From Streptomyces hygroscopicus subsp. hygroscopicus (lineage in GTDB: Bacteria > Actinomycetota > Actinomycetes > Streptomycetales > Streptomycetaceae), in assembly GCF_001553455.1 (NCBI RefSeq), contig NZ_BBOX01000001.1:105329-169328 (forward strand): a DNA stretch of 64,000 nucleotides, in the 5' to 3' direction. The position numbers and the translations under genes are program-made. Below are positions 26,271-34,655 of the stretch, piece by piece; the first letter of the stretch is position 1; each line of letters begins with the position of its first letter. The notes beneath the pieces were generated by a model that did no database searches, was not told the DNA's origin, and saw only the letters and a list, made by a program, of their open reading frames with translations.

Positions 26271-27254
26271 TCAGGCGGGCACGGGCTCGCCGCGTCCGGC
26301 CAGCGCCTCCTCCAGCCGTTGGATGTGACGGTGCTGCAGTCGGGCGGTGCGCTGCAGCTGCATGACAACCCGCAGGAACGAGTCCATGTCCGCGGCCCGG
26401 GTGAGGATGTCGTCCGGCACCCGGTCGTCGGCCAGGGCCTCCGGCTCGTCCTGGGCGAGCAGGGCCCGGGCCCAGGCCCGGGTGACCGGCTTGAACATCC
26501 CCGGATGGTTGGCCACGATCCTGGCTCGGACGGCCAGGTCGTTCTCGGCCGCCTCCACGTGCAGTCCGTCGTCCTTGTTGCGCGCCCCGAACAGCGGTTG
26601 CGGGATGTGCTGAGCCGTGAAGCCGTGTTCGGCGCAGGCAATCCAGAAGTCCCAGTCCTCCCCGGCGCGCATGTCCTCGACGTAACCGCCCACCGTCTGC
26701 CACACCTCGCGGCGGTAGAGCGAGCAGTAGAACATGATCAGCCGTCGCAGCAGCAGGTCCCGGTCGTAGTCCGGGAGCCGCAGCACCTGTGCGGGCAGGT
26801 CGTCGTCGGTGAAGACGGACACGTCGGTGGAGGCGATGGCGATGCCGGGGTTCTGCTCCAGCACCGCGACCGTGAGCTCCAGCATCGTGGGGGCGATCAC
26901 GTCGTCGGCGTCCAGCGGCAGGATGTAGCGGCCGGTGGCGGCGGCGATGCCCGCGTTTCGCGCGGCCGAGACCCCGGCGTTGGCCTGCCGCAGCAGCCGG
27001 ATGCGCCGCCCGGGGTGGGCGGCGATCAGCGACTGGGCCACCGCGGCGGTGTCGTCGGGGCTGCCGTCGTCGACCACGACGAGCTCCCAGTCCGGATAGG
27101 TCTGTGCCAGCACACTCTCGACGGCCTGCGGCAGATAGTGACCGTAGTCGTAGCAGGGGATGACCACCGAGACCACCGGCTCGCGCGCCGGCGCGGCCCC
27201 CGGGAGGCCAGCCTCCAGGGGGCCGCGTTCCGGACCGGACGGTGCCGAGGTCAT
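26271..27254 (-). CDS. Family 2 glycosyltransferase
   Basis: A 327-residue GT-A enzyme. VSVVIPCYDYGHYLPQAVESVLAQTYPDWELVVVDDGS is the classical GT2 start, NAGVSAARNAGIAAATGRYILPLDADDVI carries the nucleotide-sugar DxD-type motif, and GEDWDFWIACAEHG the catalytic-base region. ATG at 27252-27254 overlaps the stop of the small secreted-protein gene as ATGA, so translation is coupled to it. With the large fusion glycosyltransferase upstream, it likely builds or decorates an exported glycan or protein. Donor and acceptor are unknown. Confidence 0.87.
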   Translation of the reverse strand: MTSAPSGPERGPLEAGLPGAAPAREPVVSVVIPCYDYGHYLPQAVESVLAQTYPDWELVVVDDGSPDDTAAVAQSLIAAHPGRRIRLLRQANAGVSAARNAGIAAATGRYILPLDADDVIAPTMLELTVAVLEQNPGIAIASTDVSVFTDDDLPAQVLRLPDYDRDLLLRRLIMFYCSLYRREVWQTVGGYVEDMRAGEDWDFWIACAEHGFTAQHIPQPLFGARNKDDGLHVEAAENDLAVRARIVANHPGMFKPVTRAWARALLAQDEPEALADDRVPDDILTRAADMDSFLRVVMQLQRTARLQHRHIQRLEEALAGRGEPVPA

Positions 27255-27622
27255 CGGTTCCCGCCGCCGTGCGCCCCGCGCTTGGCAGCCCCGGACTTCG
27301 ACGGCTTGGCGGAGACGGCGATGTTGGCGCACCGCGAGCCCATGGTGGCCGGGGCGGTGATGATCACGTTGCCGGTGCTGGTGACCCCGCTGGAGGAGTC
27401 ACAGTCGTTCCGCTGCGCCAGGCTGTGCTCACCGAAGATCTCCGCGAAGTTGAGGCAGTTCGACTGCGCCGGCGGCGCGCCGATGCTGGTGGCGTTGCTC
27501 GTGTCGCAGTCGTTGGTCTGCTTGACGGAGGTGTCCAGGCCCAGCGCGCCGGCGTTCGCCCCGCCGAAGACCACCGCGCTCGCCGCCGCGGTCACCAGCG
27601 CCGCTGTCTTGCCGATGTTCAT
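27251..27622 (-). CDS. Small secreted protein with duplicated Asn-Asp-Cys module
   Basis: A 123-residue exported protein. The signal peptide is AALVTAAASAVVFGGANAGA (cleavage near residue 26). The mature part is an internal duplication: QTNDCDTS..(16 residues)..NCLNF is followed by QRNDCDSS..(22 residues)..RCANI, giving four Cys that could form two disulfides, then a Lys/Gly-rich tail. AAGGAG lies 6 nt before ATG. It is sandwiched between two glycosyltransferase genes and coupled to the second. No family was recognised; a cell-surface or glycosylated protein is a guess. Confidence 0.75.
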   Translation of the reverse strand: MNIGKTAALVTAAASAVVFGGANAGALGLDTSVKQTNDCDTSNATSIGAPPAQSNCLNFAEIFGEHSLAQRNDCDSSSGVTSTGNVIITAPATMGSRCANIAVSAKPSKSGAAKRGAHGGGNR

Positions 27623-27670
27623 GCCGTTCTCCTTGTGTTCGCTCCGCGGAGCCTCCGCGGACGCACCTGG

Positions 27671-30241
27671 CTAACGATCAACGCTCCGCTGGGCTTCGGC
27701 GCCAAGACCTGCTTCACCTGTCCGGCTCAGCGGTCCGCCGCCCCAGTGGCGGGGATGCACCACCTCCACCCCGGGCAGCGCCCAGCACTTCACGCCCATG
27801 TCCTGGGCCAGCGCGGCCAGTCCCTCGGTCTCGATGAGTTCGCGGTAGGGGACGGTCGGGAACACCAGCCCGTCGCGGTGCAGATTGGCGTGCACCAGCA
27901 GGGCCGTACCGCCGACCGCGTCCACGCGCACCCTCTCGTGGCCGCGCAAGTCCTCGAGATAGCTCCGGCCGAATCCCCTGGGCGGCTGCAGGATCCCGTC
28001 GCGCAGCCACCGGCTCCAGTCCAGCGCGGCGGCGTTCGGGTGCAGGACGAAGGTGTTCAGGTCGAAGGTCGGCCCGCCGGGTTCGGCGACGCAGTGCGGG
28101 ACGACGATCTCCTCGCGGGCGCCCAGCAGCCGCTGGATGAGATCGGGCGGATAGTCGGTCACATCGACATCGAGCCACAGCACCCACTCCTCCTCCCCCA
28201 GCGCCCGCGACAGCAGCTGGTTGCGGGCCCTGGCCAGCACCGACCGCCGCTGCCGCTGAGCGGCCGGCTCCCAGCGCGGCCCGGTCAACTGGAAGCCGAA
28301 ATGCCGCCGTACGAGGGTGACCCGCCGGAACTCCGCCTCCAGCGCGGGCAGCGCGTCCCTCAGGGCCTCCCAGGTCCCGTCATGGCTGTCACCCTCCAGC
28401 AGACCGACGGAGACCGCGTCGCGGGGATTGTCCAGGGCACGCAGGTTCTCCAGGTAGCGGGGCAGGAAGGTGACGGCATCCTTGACGGGCGTGAGGACCA
28501 GGACGGAAGGGCGCTCGGCGGCGGGAGCGGGAGCCGGAGCGGACTCGGCCACCCCAGAGGCGGAGCCGGACACGGCCACCCCAGGAGCGGAGCCGGACTC
28601 GGCCACCCCAGGAGCGGAAGCGGACTCGGCCGCCCCGGTGGCGGGCCGTCTGGCGTGCGGGAGGAGGCGTGGCGCGTCCACGGCCGCGTGCGGAGCGGTG
28701 TCCGGGGCCGGGCCCGTGGGCGGCCGCTCCGCCCGGACCAGGTCCGCCGGATCGAGGGGCAGCCGGGCCGCCATGGCCCTCAGGTGGCCCGCGTAGGCGG
28801 GGCCCGAAACCCACACATGGGTCGCCGCGTCGAAAAGCCCGGCGAAGTGGGGTTCGTCGAAGGTGTTGTTCCCGTGGTAGACGTATGTGTAAAGCTCGGG
28901 CGCGTCCACGGACACCACCCGCCCGGCGCGCAGCACCGCCTCCGCGACCGGGGTGTCCTCCCCGCGCCGCTGCGCCGGGTAGCGCGGAAGCACCTCCTTC
29001 GCACAGACCATGGACCCCTCCCACACCCGCGCACCGGAGACCGCGAGCAGGCGCCGCTTCGGCCACCACAACCGCTCCCGGGCCAGGAAGCACGCCGTGG
29101 CGTCCAATCCCAGCAGCGCCGCCATCTGCACCTCCACCCGCTCCGGGTCGTACAGGTCATCGTCGTCCCACTGGCACACGTACGGCCCGGTGGCCAGGTC
29201 CACCGCGATGTTGCGCAGTTCGCCCAGCGTGCGTCCCTCCGGCAGCAGCCGCCGGAAGCGGATCCGTGGGTCGGCCAGAGCGCGTACGTGGTCCTCCAGC
29301 GCGCCGTCGGCGCTGTCGTCCACCACGACCAGCTCCACACTCGGATAGGTCTGGGCCAGGAAGCAGCGCAGGGCGCGCATGGCCCATGGCAGCCGGTCCT
29401 TGGTCACCATCAGGCAGGACACGGTCGGCGCGGGGGCTCCCGAGGCCCAGCGCTCGCGCTGCGGGTCCAGGTCGAGCCCGCCCTTGGCGCGGGGCCGCAG
29501 GTCCTGGCTGGTCCAGAACGGGATCTGGCGTCCGGCCACGGACTGCGCGGAAACGGACACGTCCCGGCCCCAGCTGTCCGCCCAGTGGTGCACGGCGTAG
29601 GCGTGGTCGCGGTCGACGGGCCGGTCGCCGAACAGCTCGGCGGCCACCGGGCTCAACAGCGGATACAACGTCCGCGCCGCCAGGACGGTGATCCGGCAGT
29701 CCCCGGGGGCCTGGTCGACCGCCCGGGTGAGCATGAACGTACCGGTGGCGTCCAGCGAACCGGAGCGGGTATGGCTGCCCACCAGCTGCCGGTGCACATG
29801 GGCCAGGAAGGGATGGCCCGGCCGCGCGGCCAGGAACCCGGTGCCCACCAGACGCGGCAGACCGCTCCGGTGAGCCGACAGCAGCTGGACGTGCTCCTGC
29901 GGTTCGAGCCCGACCACCAGCTCCTGGCCCGCGAGCAGCGCGTCCACCGGGCGCAGACACTCAAAGTCCAGGTCCACGTACACCCCGCCGAAACGGTCGA
30001 GGATGAAGTACCGGCCGGCCTCGGCCCGCATCACCCCCTCGGGGTAACGGTCGTAGATCGGCAGGAACCACCGATAGTGCTCGGCGAGCAGGGCGCGGCA
30101 CTCCACCTGCGTCCACAGCCGGTACTCCCACCCAGGGTGATGCCGGCGCCAGGATTCAACCCACGCCTGACACCTCGGCGGTACGTCCTTGTCATGCCAG
30201 ATTTGGTGAATAATAGGGGTGATATCGCTCTGTTCGGCCAT
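27671..30241 (-). CDS. Three-domain glycosyltransferase: GT32-like, GT2 and Anp1/GT62-like
   Basis: About 856 residues with three catalytic modules. Residues 1-265 resemble GT32: PIIHQIWHDKDVPPRCQAW and GGVYVDLDFECL, with DLD at 90-92. Residues 271-520 are GT2 (VSCLMVTKDRLPWAMRALRC, VELVVVDDS, CQWDDDDLYDP near 358). A low-complexity Ala/Ser/Pro linker (about 530-577), built of 9-residue repeats, joins residues 578-845, which match the Anp1 mannan-polymerase family (VLVLTPVKDAVTFLPRYLENL, SHDGTWEAL, NQLLSRALGEEEWVLWLDVDV). ATG at 30239-30241 has no clear ribosome site. It is the first gene of the locus with the small secreted protein and a second GT2. Confidence 0.85.
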   Translation of the reverse strand: MAEQSDITPIIHQIWHDKDVPPRCQAWVESWRRHHPGWEYRLWTQVECRALLAEHYRWFLPIYDRYPEGVMRAEAGRYFILDRFGGVYVDLDFECLRPVDALLAGQELVVGLEPQEHVQLLSAHRSGLPRLVGTGFLAARPGHPFLAHVHRQLVGSHTRSGSLDATGTFMLTRAVDQAPGDCRITVLAARTLYPLLSPVAAELFGDRPVDRDHAYAVHHWADSWGRDVSVSAQSVAGRQIPFWTSQDLRPRAKGGLDLDPQRERWASGAPAPTVSCLMVTKDRLPWAMRALRCFLAQTYPSVELVVVDDSADGALEDHVRALADPRIRFRRLLPEGRTLGELRNIAVDLATGPYVCQWDDDDLYDPERVEVQMAALLGLDATACFLARERLWWPKRRLLAVSGARVWEGSMVCAKEVLPRYPAQRRGEDTPVAEAVLRAGRVVSVDAPELYTYVYHGNNTFDEPHFAGLFDAATHVWVSGPAYAGHLRAMAARLPLDPADLVRAERPPTGPAPDTAPHAAVDAPRLLPHARRPATGAAESASAPGVAESGSAPGVAVSGSASGVAESAPAPAPAAERPSVLVLTPVKDAVTFLPRYLENLRALDNPRDAVSVGLLEGDSHDGTWEALRDALPALEAEFRRVTLVRRHFGFQLTGPRWEPAAQRQRRSVLARARNQLLSRALGEEEWVLWLDVDVTDYPPDLIQRLLGAREEIVVPHCVAEPGGPTFDLNTFVLHPNAAALDWSRWLRDGILQPPRGFGRSYLEDLRGHERVRVDAVGGTALLVHANLHRDGLVFPTVPYRELIETEGLAALAQDMGVKCWALPGVEVVHPRHWGGGPLSRTGEAGLGAEAQRSVDR
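28549..28629. repeat. 27-bp tandem repeat encoding the glycosyltransferase linker
   Basis: Three adjacent 27-bp units (28549-28575, 28576-28602, 28603-28629) differ by only a few bases and encode 9-residue Ala/Ser/Gly/Pro repeats between the GT2 and Anp1-like domains. Copy number could vary without breaking the frame. Confidence 0.8.
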
Positions 30242-30785
30242 TTGGCCAGTATGTTCGCGTGGTTGGGCGGCCGGGCGTCGGCGTGAGCGGGACCATCCCC
30301 CGCCCGGCCCAGCGCACACCCCGGGCACCGGCGGTGAAGGCCCAGGTGGCGCCGGTCAGCGGCGCGGGGACAACAACGGGCGGAACAGCACCCGTTCGGG
30401 AACGCCCCGGTCTTCACGCACGCATGCGCGACCCCCGGGGCCGGTGCGGCGGTACTGCCCCGAGCGGCGAATGACGCGCTGACGGGTAACTGGGTGTGCG
30501 CCGGCAAACCCCGGCCGTAGCGCGGCCGTCCGGGTGGCCCGGCCGTGCCCGGCGCCGACGGCAGTCCGGGCTTTCCCGTCCTGGCAGCCTCCGCTGCCGA
30601 TGGTCCGGCCGAGCCGCAGGAGGTCCGCGCGGACCTCCGCCGCCGGGTCACCCCCTGGTCGGCTTGGCGAGACGCCGCGGGCCCGTCCCGACCACCCCTT
30701 GGCAGCTCCTCGGAACCCGCGTCTACTCTGGTTGTGTCGGCGCGCACCCTGACGGGGCGCGACCTACTCACCGAAAGGCAGTGCC
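30242..30785. other. Gap upstream of panD
   Basis: No gene is supported in these 544 nt between the divergent glycosyltransferase and panD genes. The promoters of both must lie here, but no convincing -35/-10 pair was picked out. Confidence 0.45.
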
Positions 30786-31208
30786 GTGCTGCGCACCATG
30801 TTCAAGTCCAAGATCCACCGGGCCACCGTGACCCATGCGGATCTGCACTATGTGGGCTCCGTGACCGTTGACCGCGATCTGATGGATGCCGCCGACCTCC
30901 TGCCCGGCGAACTGGTACACATCGTCGATATCACCAATGGCGCCCGCCTGGAGACCTATGTCATCGAGGGTGCGCGAGGCACCGGCGTGATCGGCATCAA
31001 CGGCGCCGCCGCCCATCTCGTGCACCCCGGCGACCTGGTGATCCTCATCAGCTACGCCCAGGTCGACGACGCGGAGGCCCGTACCCTGCGGCCTGCCGTC
31101 GTCCATGTCGACACCGCCAACCGGATCACCGGGCTGGGCGACGACACTGCCGAGCCCGTCCCCGGCTCGGACACCGTCCGCCCCCCGCACGCGTCCGCGC
31201 ACGCCTGA
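30786..31208 (+). CDS. panD: Aspartate 1-decarboxylase (pyruvoyl enzyme)
   Basis: A 140-residue proenzyme. [29 protein letters not shown] shows the conserved self-cleavage site Gly24-Ser25, where Ser25 becomes the pyruvoyl group, and [28 protein letters not shown] and [12 protein letters not shown] are diagnostic PanD blocks. It makes beta-alanine from aspartate for pantothenate/CoA. The start is GTG at 30786. The Streptomyces-type C-terminal tail (after about residue 118) is polar and variable. No pantothenate genes are beside it, so it may be a dedicated or second copy. Confidence 0.95.
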   Translation: MLRTMFKSKIHRATVTHADLHYVGSVTVDRDLMDAADLLPGELVHIVDITNGARLETYVIEGARGTGVIGINGAAAHLVHPGDLVILISYAQVDDAEARTLRPAVVHVDTANRITGLGDDTAEPVPGSDTVRPPHASAHA

Positions 31209-31741
31209 GCCGCCACAGCATCCACCGCCGGCATCCCCACGACCTGCGGGAGGCTGGGCCGGCCGACAGGAGACGTCAGGCAATGCAGCGGCATGAACCG
31301 CACCGTGCTCCCCCGCTGGAGGAGCGTCGCGCGCAGGTCCGCCACGCATGGCGCGGCGGACCATGCCACGTCGCCCGCCGGGGGCAGGAGCCGGCGCGAC
31401 CGCGGGCAGCGCCTGGCGCGTGTGCGCGATCCGGCCGATGGGCGCCGTCGCCCGCGGGGGCAGGACGTCGTGACGACCGACGCGGAAACCACCGTTCGCG
31501 CAGATGAGTCAGCCCGTCTTCCGCCCGTGGGAGGGGGTGACGAGCCAGGTGGTCGAGACGCCCTCATGGGCGTACCGTCTTTCGCCCGTGGGAGGGGGTG
31601 ACACCCCATGCTGCGCCCGGCGGTGGCCGCGTGGGAGGGCCACCGGTCGCGCCCTGACGGAGCGGCCCGGGGAAACGTGGCGGCGAAGGGGGGCCGGACG
31701 GCCCTTCCGGCGCGCCCGTCGGCCCGGATTTCCTCTGAGTC
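31209..31741. other. Gap with a 28-bp direct repeat
   Basis: No gene is supported. A 28-bp sequence containing GCCCGTGGGAGGGGGTGAC occurs at 31514-31541 and again, with one difference, at 31575-31602 (period 61 bp), 140-230 nt before the STAS gene. Confidence 0.5.
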
Positions 31742-32131
31742 ATGGTCGAGACCCTCATCACCTCCGCACCCCGCCACACCGAGCGTTCCGTCGGCGGGAC
31801 CACCGTCGTGGCGCTGCACGGTGATATCGACATCCTCACGGCATCGCCGCTCGGGGTACGCCTGGACGATCTGACGGCGGCCCTCCACCCCGACCTCGTG
31901 GTGGACCTTCGTGCCGTGTCCTTCATCGACTGCGCCGGACTGCGGGTGCTGTGCCGGGCGCGGAACAGGACCGTGGAACGGCACGGCCGGCTGCGTCTCG
32001 TCACGGGCAGCGGCCAGTTCCTTCGCATCCTGGGCGGCGCGGGACTGGACGGCGTGTTCGAGATCTACGACCGCCTGTCCGAAGCCGTGGCTGCCGTGCC
32101 CGGCGGGGCCCTCACCACCGCGGCGGGCTGA
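31742..32131 (+). CDS. STAS-domain protein (anti-sigma factor antagonist-like)
   Basis: A 129-residue single STAS domain. VVALHGDIDILTASPLGVRLDDLTA and LVVDLRAVSFIDCAGLRVLCRARNR follow the SpoIIAA/BldG fold. The phosphorylatable Ser of the canonical DSSGL/DSTGL loop is replaced by Cys64, followed by Ala65, so regulation by an RsbW-type Ser kinase is not expected by the usual route. It has no kinase or sigma gene beside it. It may bind an anti-sigma factor constitutively. Confidence 0.85.
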   Translation: MVETLITSAPRHTERSVGGTTVVALHGDIDILTASPLGVRLDDLTAALHPDLVVDLRAVSFIDCAGLRVLCRARNRTVERHGRLRLVTGSGQFLRILGGAGLDGVFEIYDRLSEAVAAVPGGALTTAAG

Positions 32132-32224
32132 GAAGGCCGTAGGCCGACGGACCCCGTCGAGGACCCTGAGTCAGCCAGGCGGTGGGGCGGACCCGCCTGG
32201 GAACGCTCAAGAACATCCTCACTG

Positions 32225-32989
32225 TCAGGTGGGCAGGCGGGGCACGCTGTCGATCAGGCGGCGGGTGTACGCGTGGGCGGGAGCGCCGAGGACGCGGGCG
32301 GTGTCGCCCTGTTCGACGACCCGGCCCTGCTCCAGAACGGCGGTGCGCTCACACAGGGACGCCACGACGGACAGGTCGTGGGAGACCATCACCAGCGTCA
32401 GGCCGCGTTCCCGTTTCAGTTCGGCCAGCAGGTCGACGACCTTCACCCGGGTGGTGACGTCCAGGGCGCTGACGGGCTCGTCGGCGAGCAGGACCCGGGG
32501 CTCGCACACCGTGGCGCGGGCGATGGCGATGCGCTGGCGCTGACCGCCGGAGAACTCATGGGGATACCGCTCGGCGGCGTCGGCCGGCAGACCCACCGCC
32601 TCCAGCGCCGCGGCCACCTTCGGCGCTGCGCCCGCCCGGGTGTCCAGGCCGAGGGAGCGCAGGGGTTCGGCGACGATCGGGCCGACACGGCGGCGCGGGT
32701 CGAGGGAGGAGTAGGGGTCCTGGAAGACGCACTGGACGCTGCGCCGGAAGCGCCGCATCTGCTGCCTGTCGCGCAGGGCGAGGGGTACGCCGTCGAAGCG
32801 GACCGTGCCCGCGGTGGGGCGGGCGAGGCCGAGCAGCAGGCGCAGCAGTGTGGTCTTGCCCGCGCCGGACTCGCCGACGAGGGCGAGGCTCTCCCCCGGG
32901 CGTACGGCGAGGGACACGTCGCTGACCACGTCGGCGCGGGCCCCGCGGTAGCGGGCGGCCACGTCGGCGAGTTCCAGCACGGGGGTCAC
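32225..32989 (-). CDS. Peptide/nickel ABC importer, second ATPase (DppF/OppF type)
   Basis: A 254-residue nucleotide-binding subunit. Walker A is GESGAGKTT (near residue 39), the signature is FSGGQRQRIAIARA, Walker B VLLADEPVSALD, and the H-loop MVSHDLSVV. VFQDPYSSLDPRRRVGPIV is characteristic of DppF/OppF. The usual C-terminal Cys-rich Fe-S extension is short or absent. It is the last gene of the importer operon and overlaps the preceding ATPase gene by 4 nt. Confidence 0.9.
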   Translation of the reverse strand: MTPVLELADVAARYRGARADVVSDVSLAVRPGESLALVGESGAGKTTLLRLLLGLARPTAGTVRFDGVPLALRDRQQMRRFRRSVQCVFQDPYSSLDPRRRVGPIVAEPLRSLGLDTRAGAAPKVAAALEAVGLPADAAERYPHEFSGGQRQRIAIARATVCEPRVLLADEPVSALDVTTRVKVVDLLAELKRERGLTLVMVSHDLSVVASLCERTAVLEQGRVVEQGDTARVLGAPAHAYTRRLIDSVPRLPT

Positions 32990-33786
32990 GGCGCGCTCCT
33001 CAGGTCCAGGGCGGATTCCAGCGTGCGGGCGCTGGCGACCAGGTTCCGGGTGTACTCCTGGCGGGGGGCGACCACGACGTCACGCACCGTGCCCTCCTCG
33101 ACGGCCCGGCCGTCCTTCATGACCAGGATCCGGTCGGTGACCTTGGCGACGACGGCGAGATCGTGGCTGACGAACAGCACGGCCATCTCCCGTTCCCGGA
33201 CGAGGGTGTCGATCAGGCCGAGCATCTCCGCCTGTACCGACACGTCAAGGGCGGTGGTCGGTTCGTCGGCGATGAGCAGCGCCGGCTCGCACGCGAGGGC
33301 GGCGGCGAGGGCGACGCGCTGGCGCTGGCCGCCGGAGATCTCGTGCGGGAAGGCGCGGGCGATGCGCTCGGGGTCGGGCAGCCGCACCTGGGCGAGGGCG
33401 TCGAGGGTGGCGGCACGCAGTCTGCCGCCCTTCAGGCCGGTGCGCCTGGCCAGGGGGCCGGCGACCTGCCGGCCGACCCGCATCAGGGGGTCGAGGGCGG
33501 TCAGCGGCTCCTGGAAGACGACGGCGGCGTCCCGGCCGCGGACGGCGGTCAGTTCCTTCTCGCGGGCGCCGAGGATCTGCGTGCCGGCGAGGACGACGCT
33601 GCCGGTGGCGCTCATGCCCTCGGGAAGCAGGCCCAGCACCGCGAGAGTGGTCAGGGACTTCCCGGAGCCCGATTCGCCGATCAGGCCGAGGCGTTCACCG
33701 CCCGCGACGGTGAAGGACAGGTTGCTGACCAGGGGCCGCCCGTCGGCGGTACGGACGGTCAGGCCGTGGACGTCGAGGAGGGTCAT
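32986..33786 (-). CDS. Peptide/nickel ABC importer, first ATPase (DppD/OppD type)
   Basis: A 266-residue nucleotide-binding subunit with Walker A GESGSGKSLTTLAVLGLLP, VVFQEPLTALDPLMRVGRQV, signature ISGGQRQRVALAAALA, Walker B LLIADEPTTALDVSVQAEML and H-loop FVSHDLAVV. These are the DppD/OppD hallmarks. ATG/TGA overlaps of 4 nt on both sides show tight coupling with the permease and the second ATPase. Confidence 0.9.
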   Translation of the reverse strand: MTLLDVHGLTVRTADGRPLVSNLSFTVAGGERLGLIGESGSGKSLTTLAVLGLLPEGMSATGSVVLAGTQILGAREKELTAVRGRDAAVVFQEPLTALDPLMRVGRQVAGPLARRTGLKGGRLRAATLDALAQVRLPDPERIARAFPHEISGGQRQRVALAAALACEPALLIADEPTTALDVSVQAEMLGLIDTLVREREMAVLFVSHDLAVVAKVTDRILVMKDGRAVEEGTVRDVVVAPRQEYTRNLVASARTLESALDLRSAP

Positions 33787-34655
33787 GTCCGCCTCCCGCG
33801 GCCGGCCGGGTCGAGGACGTCGCGCAGCCCGTCGGCGATCAGGTTGACGCCGATCACGAGGAGCACCAGGAGGATACCGGGGGCGAGGGCACCGGCCGGG
33901 GCGGTGGTGAAGGTGGCCTGTGCCTCCTGGAGCAGGCGCCCCCAGGAGGCGTTGGGCGGCGGGGCGCCCAGCCCGAGGTAGGACAGGCTGGCCTCGGCGA
34001 GAACGGCGAGGCCGAACTGGAGGGCCAGGTTGACCACCAGGGTGGGCCAGATGTTCGGCAGGACGTGGCCGGCGACGGTGCGGGGCCAGGAGGTGCCGGA
34101 GGTCCGGGCGGCGGTGATGTAGTCCTGTGTGAGGACCCGCTTGACCAGGATGCGCACGAGGCGGGCCACGACCGCGCTCTGCGCCAGACCGATGGCGAGG
34201 ACCGCCGAGCCGAGGGTGGCCGAGCGGGCGGCGACGACGAGCATCGCCAGCAGCAGCGTCGGGAAAGCGATGAGGATGTCGAGGAAGGCGGAGAGCGTGT
34301 CATCGAGCCAGCCCTGCGCGAAGGCCGCGAGCACGCCGAGGGTGACGCCGACGAGGGCGGCGACGGAGACGGAGCCGAGGCCCGCGCCGAAGGCGATGCG
34401 GGCACCGGTCATGAGCTGGGTGAGCAGGTCCCGGCCCAGCTTGTCGGTGCCCAGCAGGTGGCCATCGCCCGGTCCGGCGAGCCGTCCGCCGGAGGTGTCG
34501 TCGGGACTGTAGGGCAGCCACAGGAACGACACGACGGCGAGCAGCGCGACCAAGCCGGTCAGGACGCAGCCGAGGACGAGGGTGGCGGAACGCCGGCGGG
34601 AGCGGCGGCCCGTGGCGGGTTCGGCCGGGCGGGCCAGGAGGTCCGTGGGGGTCAT
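33783..34655 (-). CDS. Peptide/nickel ABC importer permease (DppC/OppC type)
   Basis: A 290-residue permease with about six membrane segments. HLLGTDKLGRDLLTQLMTGARIAFGAGLGSV is the DppC N-terminal signature, and DYITAARTSGTSWPRTVAGHVLPNIWPTLVV is the EAA loop that docks on the ATPase. ATG at 34653-34655 overlaps the stop of the DppB-type gene; the longer frame upstream is an artefact. Confidence 0.9.
   Translation of the reverse strand: MTPTDLLARPAEPATGRRSRRRSATLVLGCVLTGLVALLAVVSFLWLPYSPDDTSGGRLAGPGDGHLLGTDKLGRDLLTQLMTGARIAFGAGLGSVSVAALVGVTLGVLAAFAQGWLDDTLSAFLDILIAFPTLLLAMLVVAARSATLGSAVLAIGLAQSAVVARLVRILVKRVLTQDYITAARTSGTSWPRTVAGHVLPNIWPTLVVNLALQFGLAVLAEASLSYLGLGAPPPNASWGRLLQEAQATFTTAPAGALAPGILLVLLVIGVNLIADGLRDVLDPAGRGRRT

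Noticed and set aside
27242..30286. An open plus-strand frame of 1014 codons opposite the glycosyltransferase genes
   Set aside because: It is antisense to three genes with clear domains, and its own translation has no family pattern; long open antisense frames are expected at this GC content.
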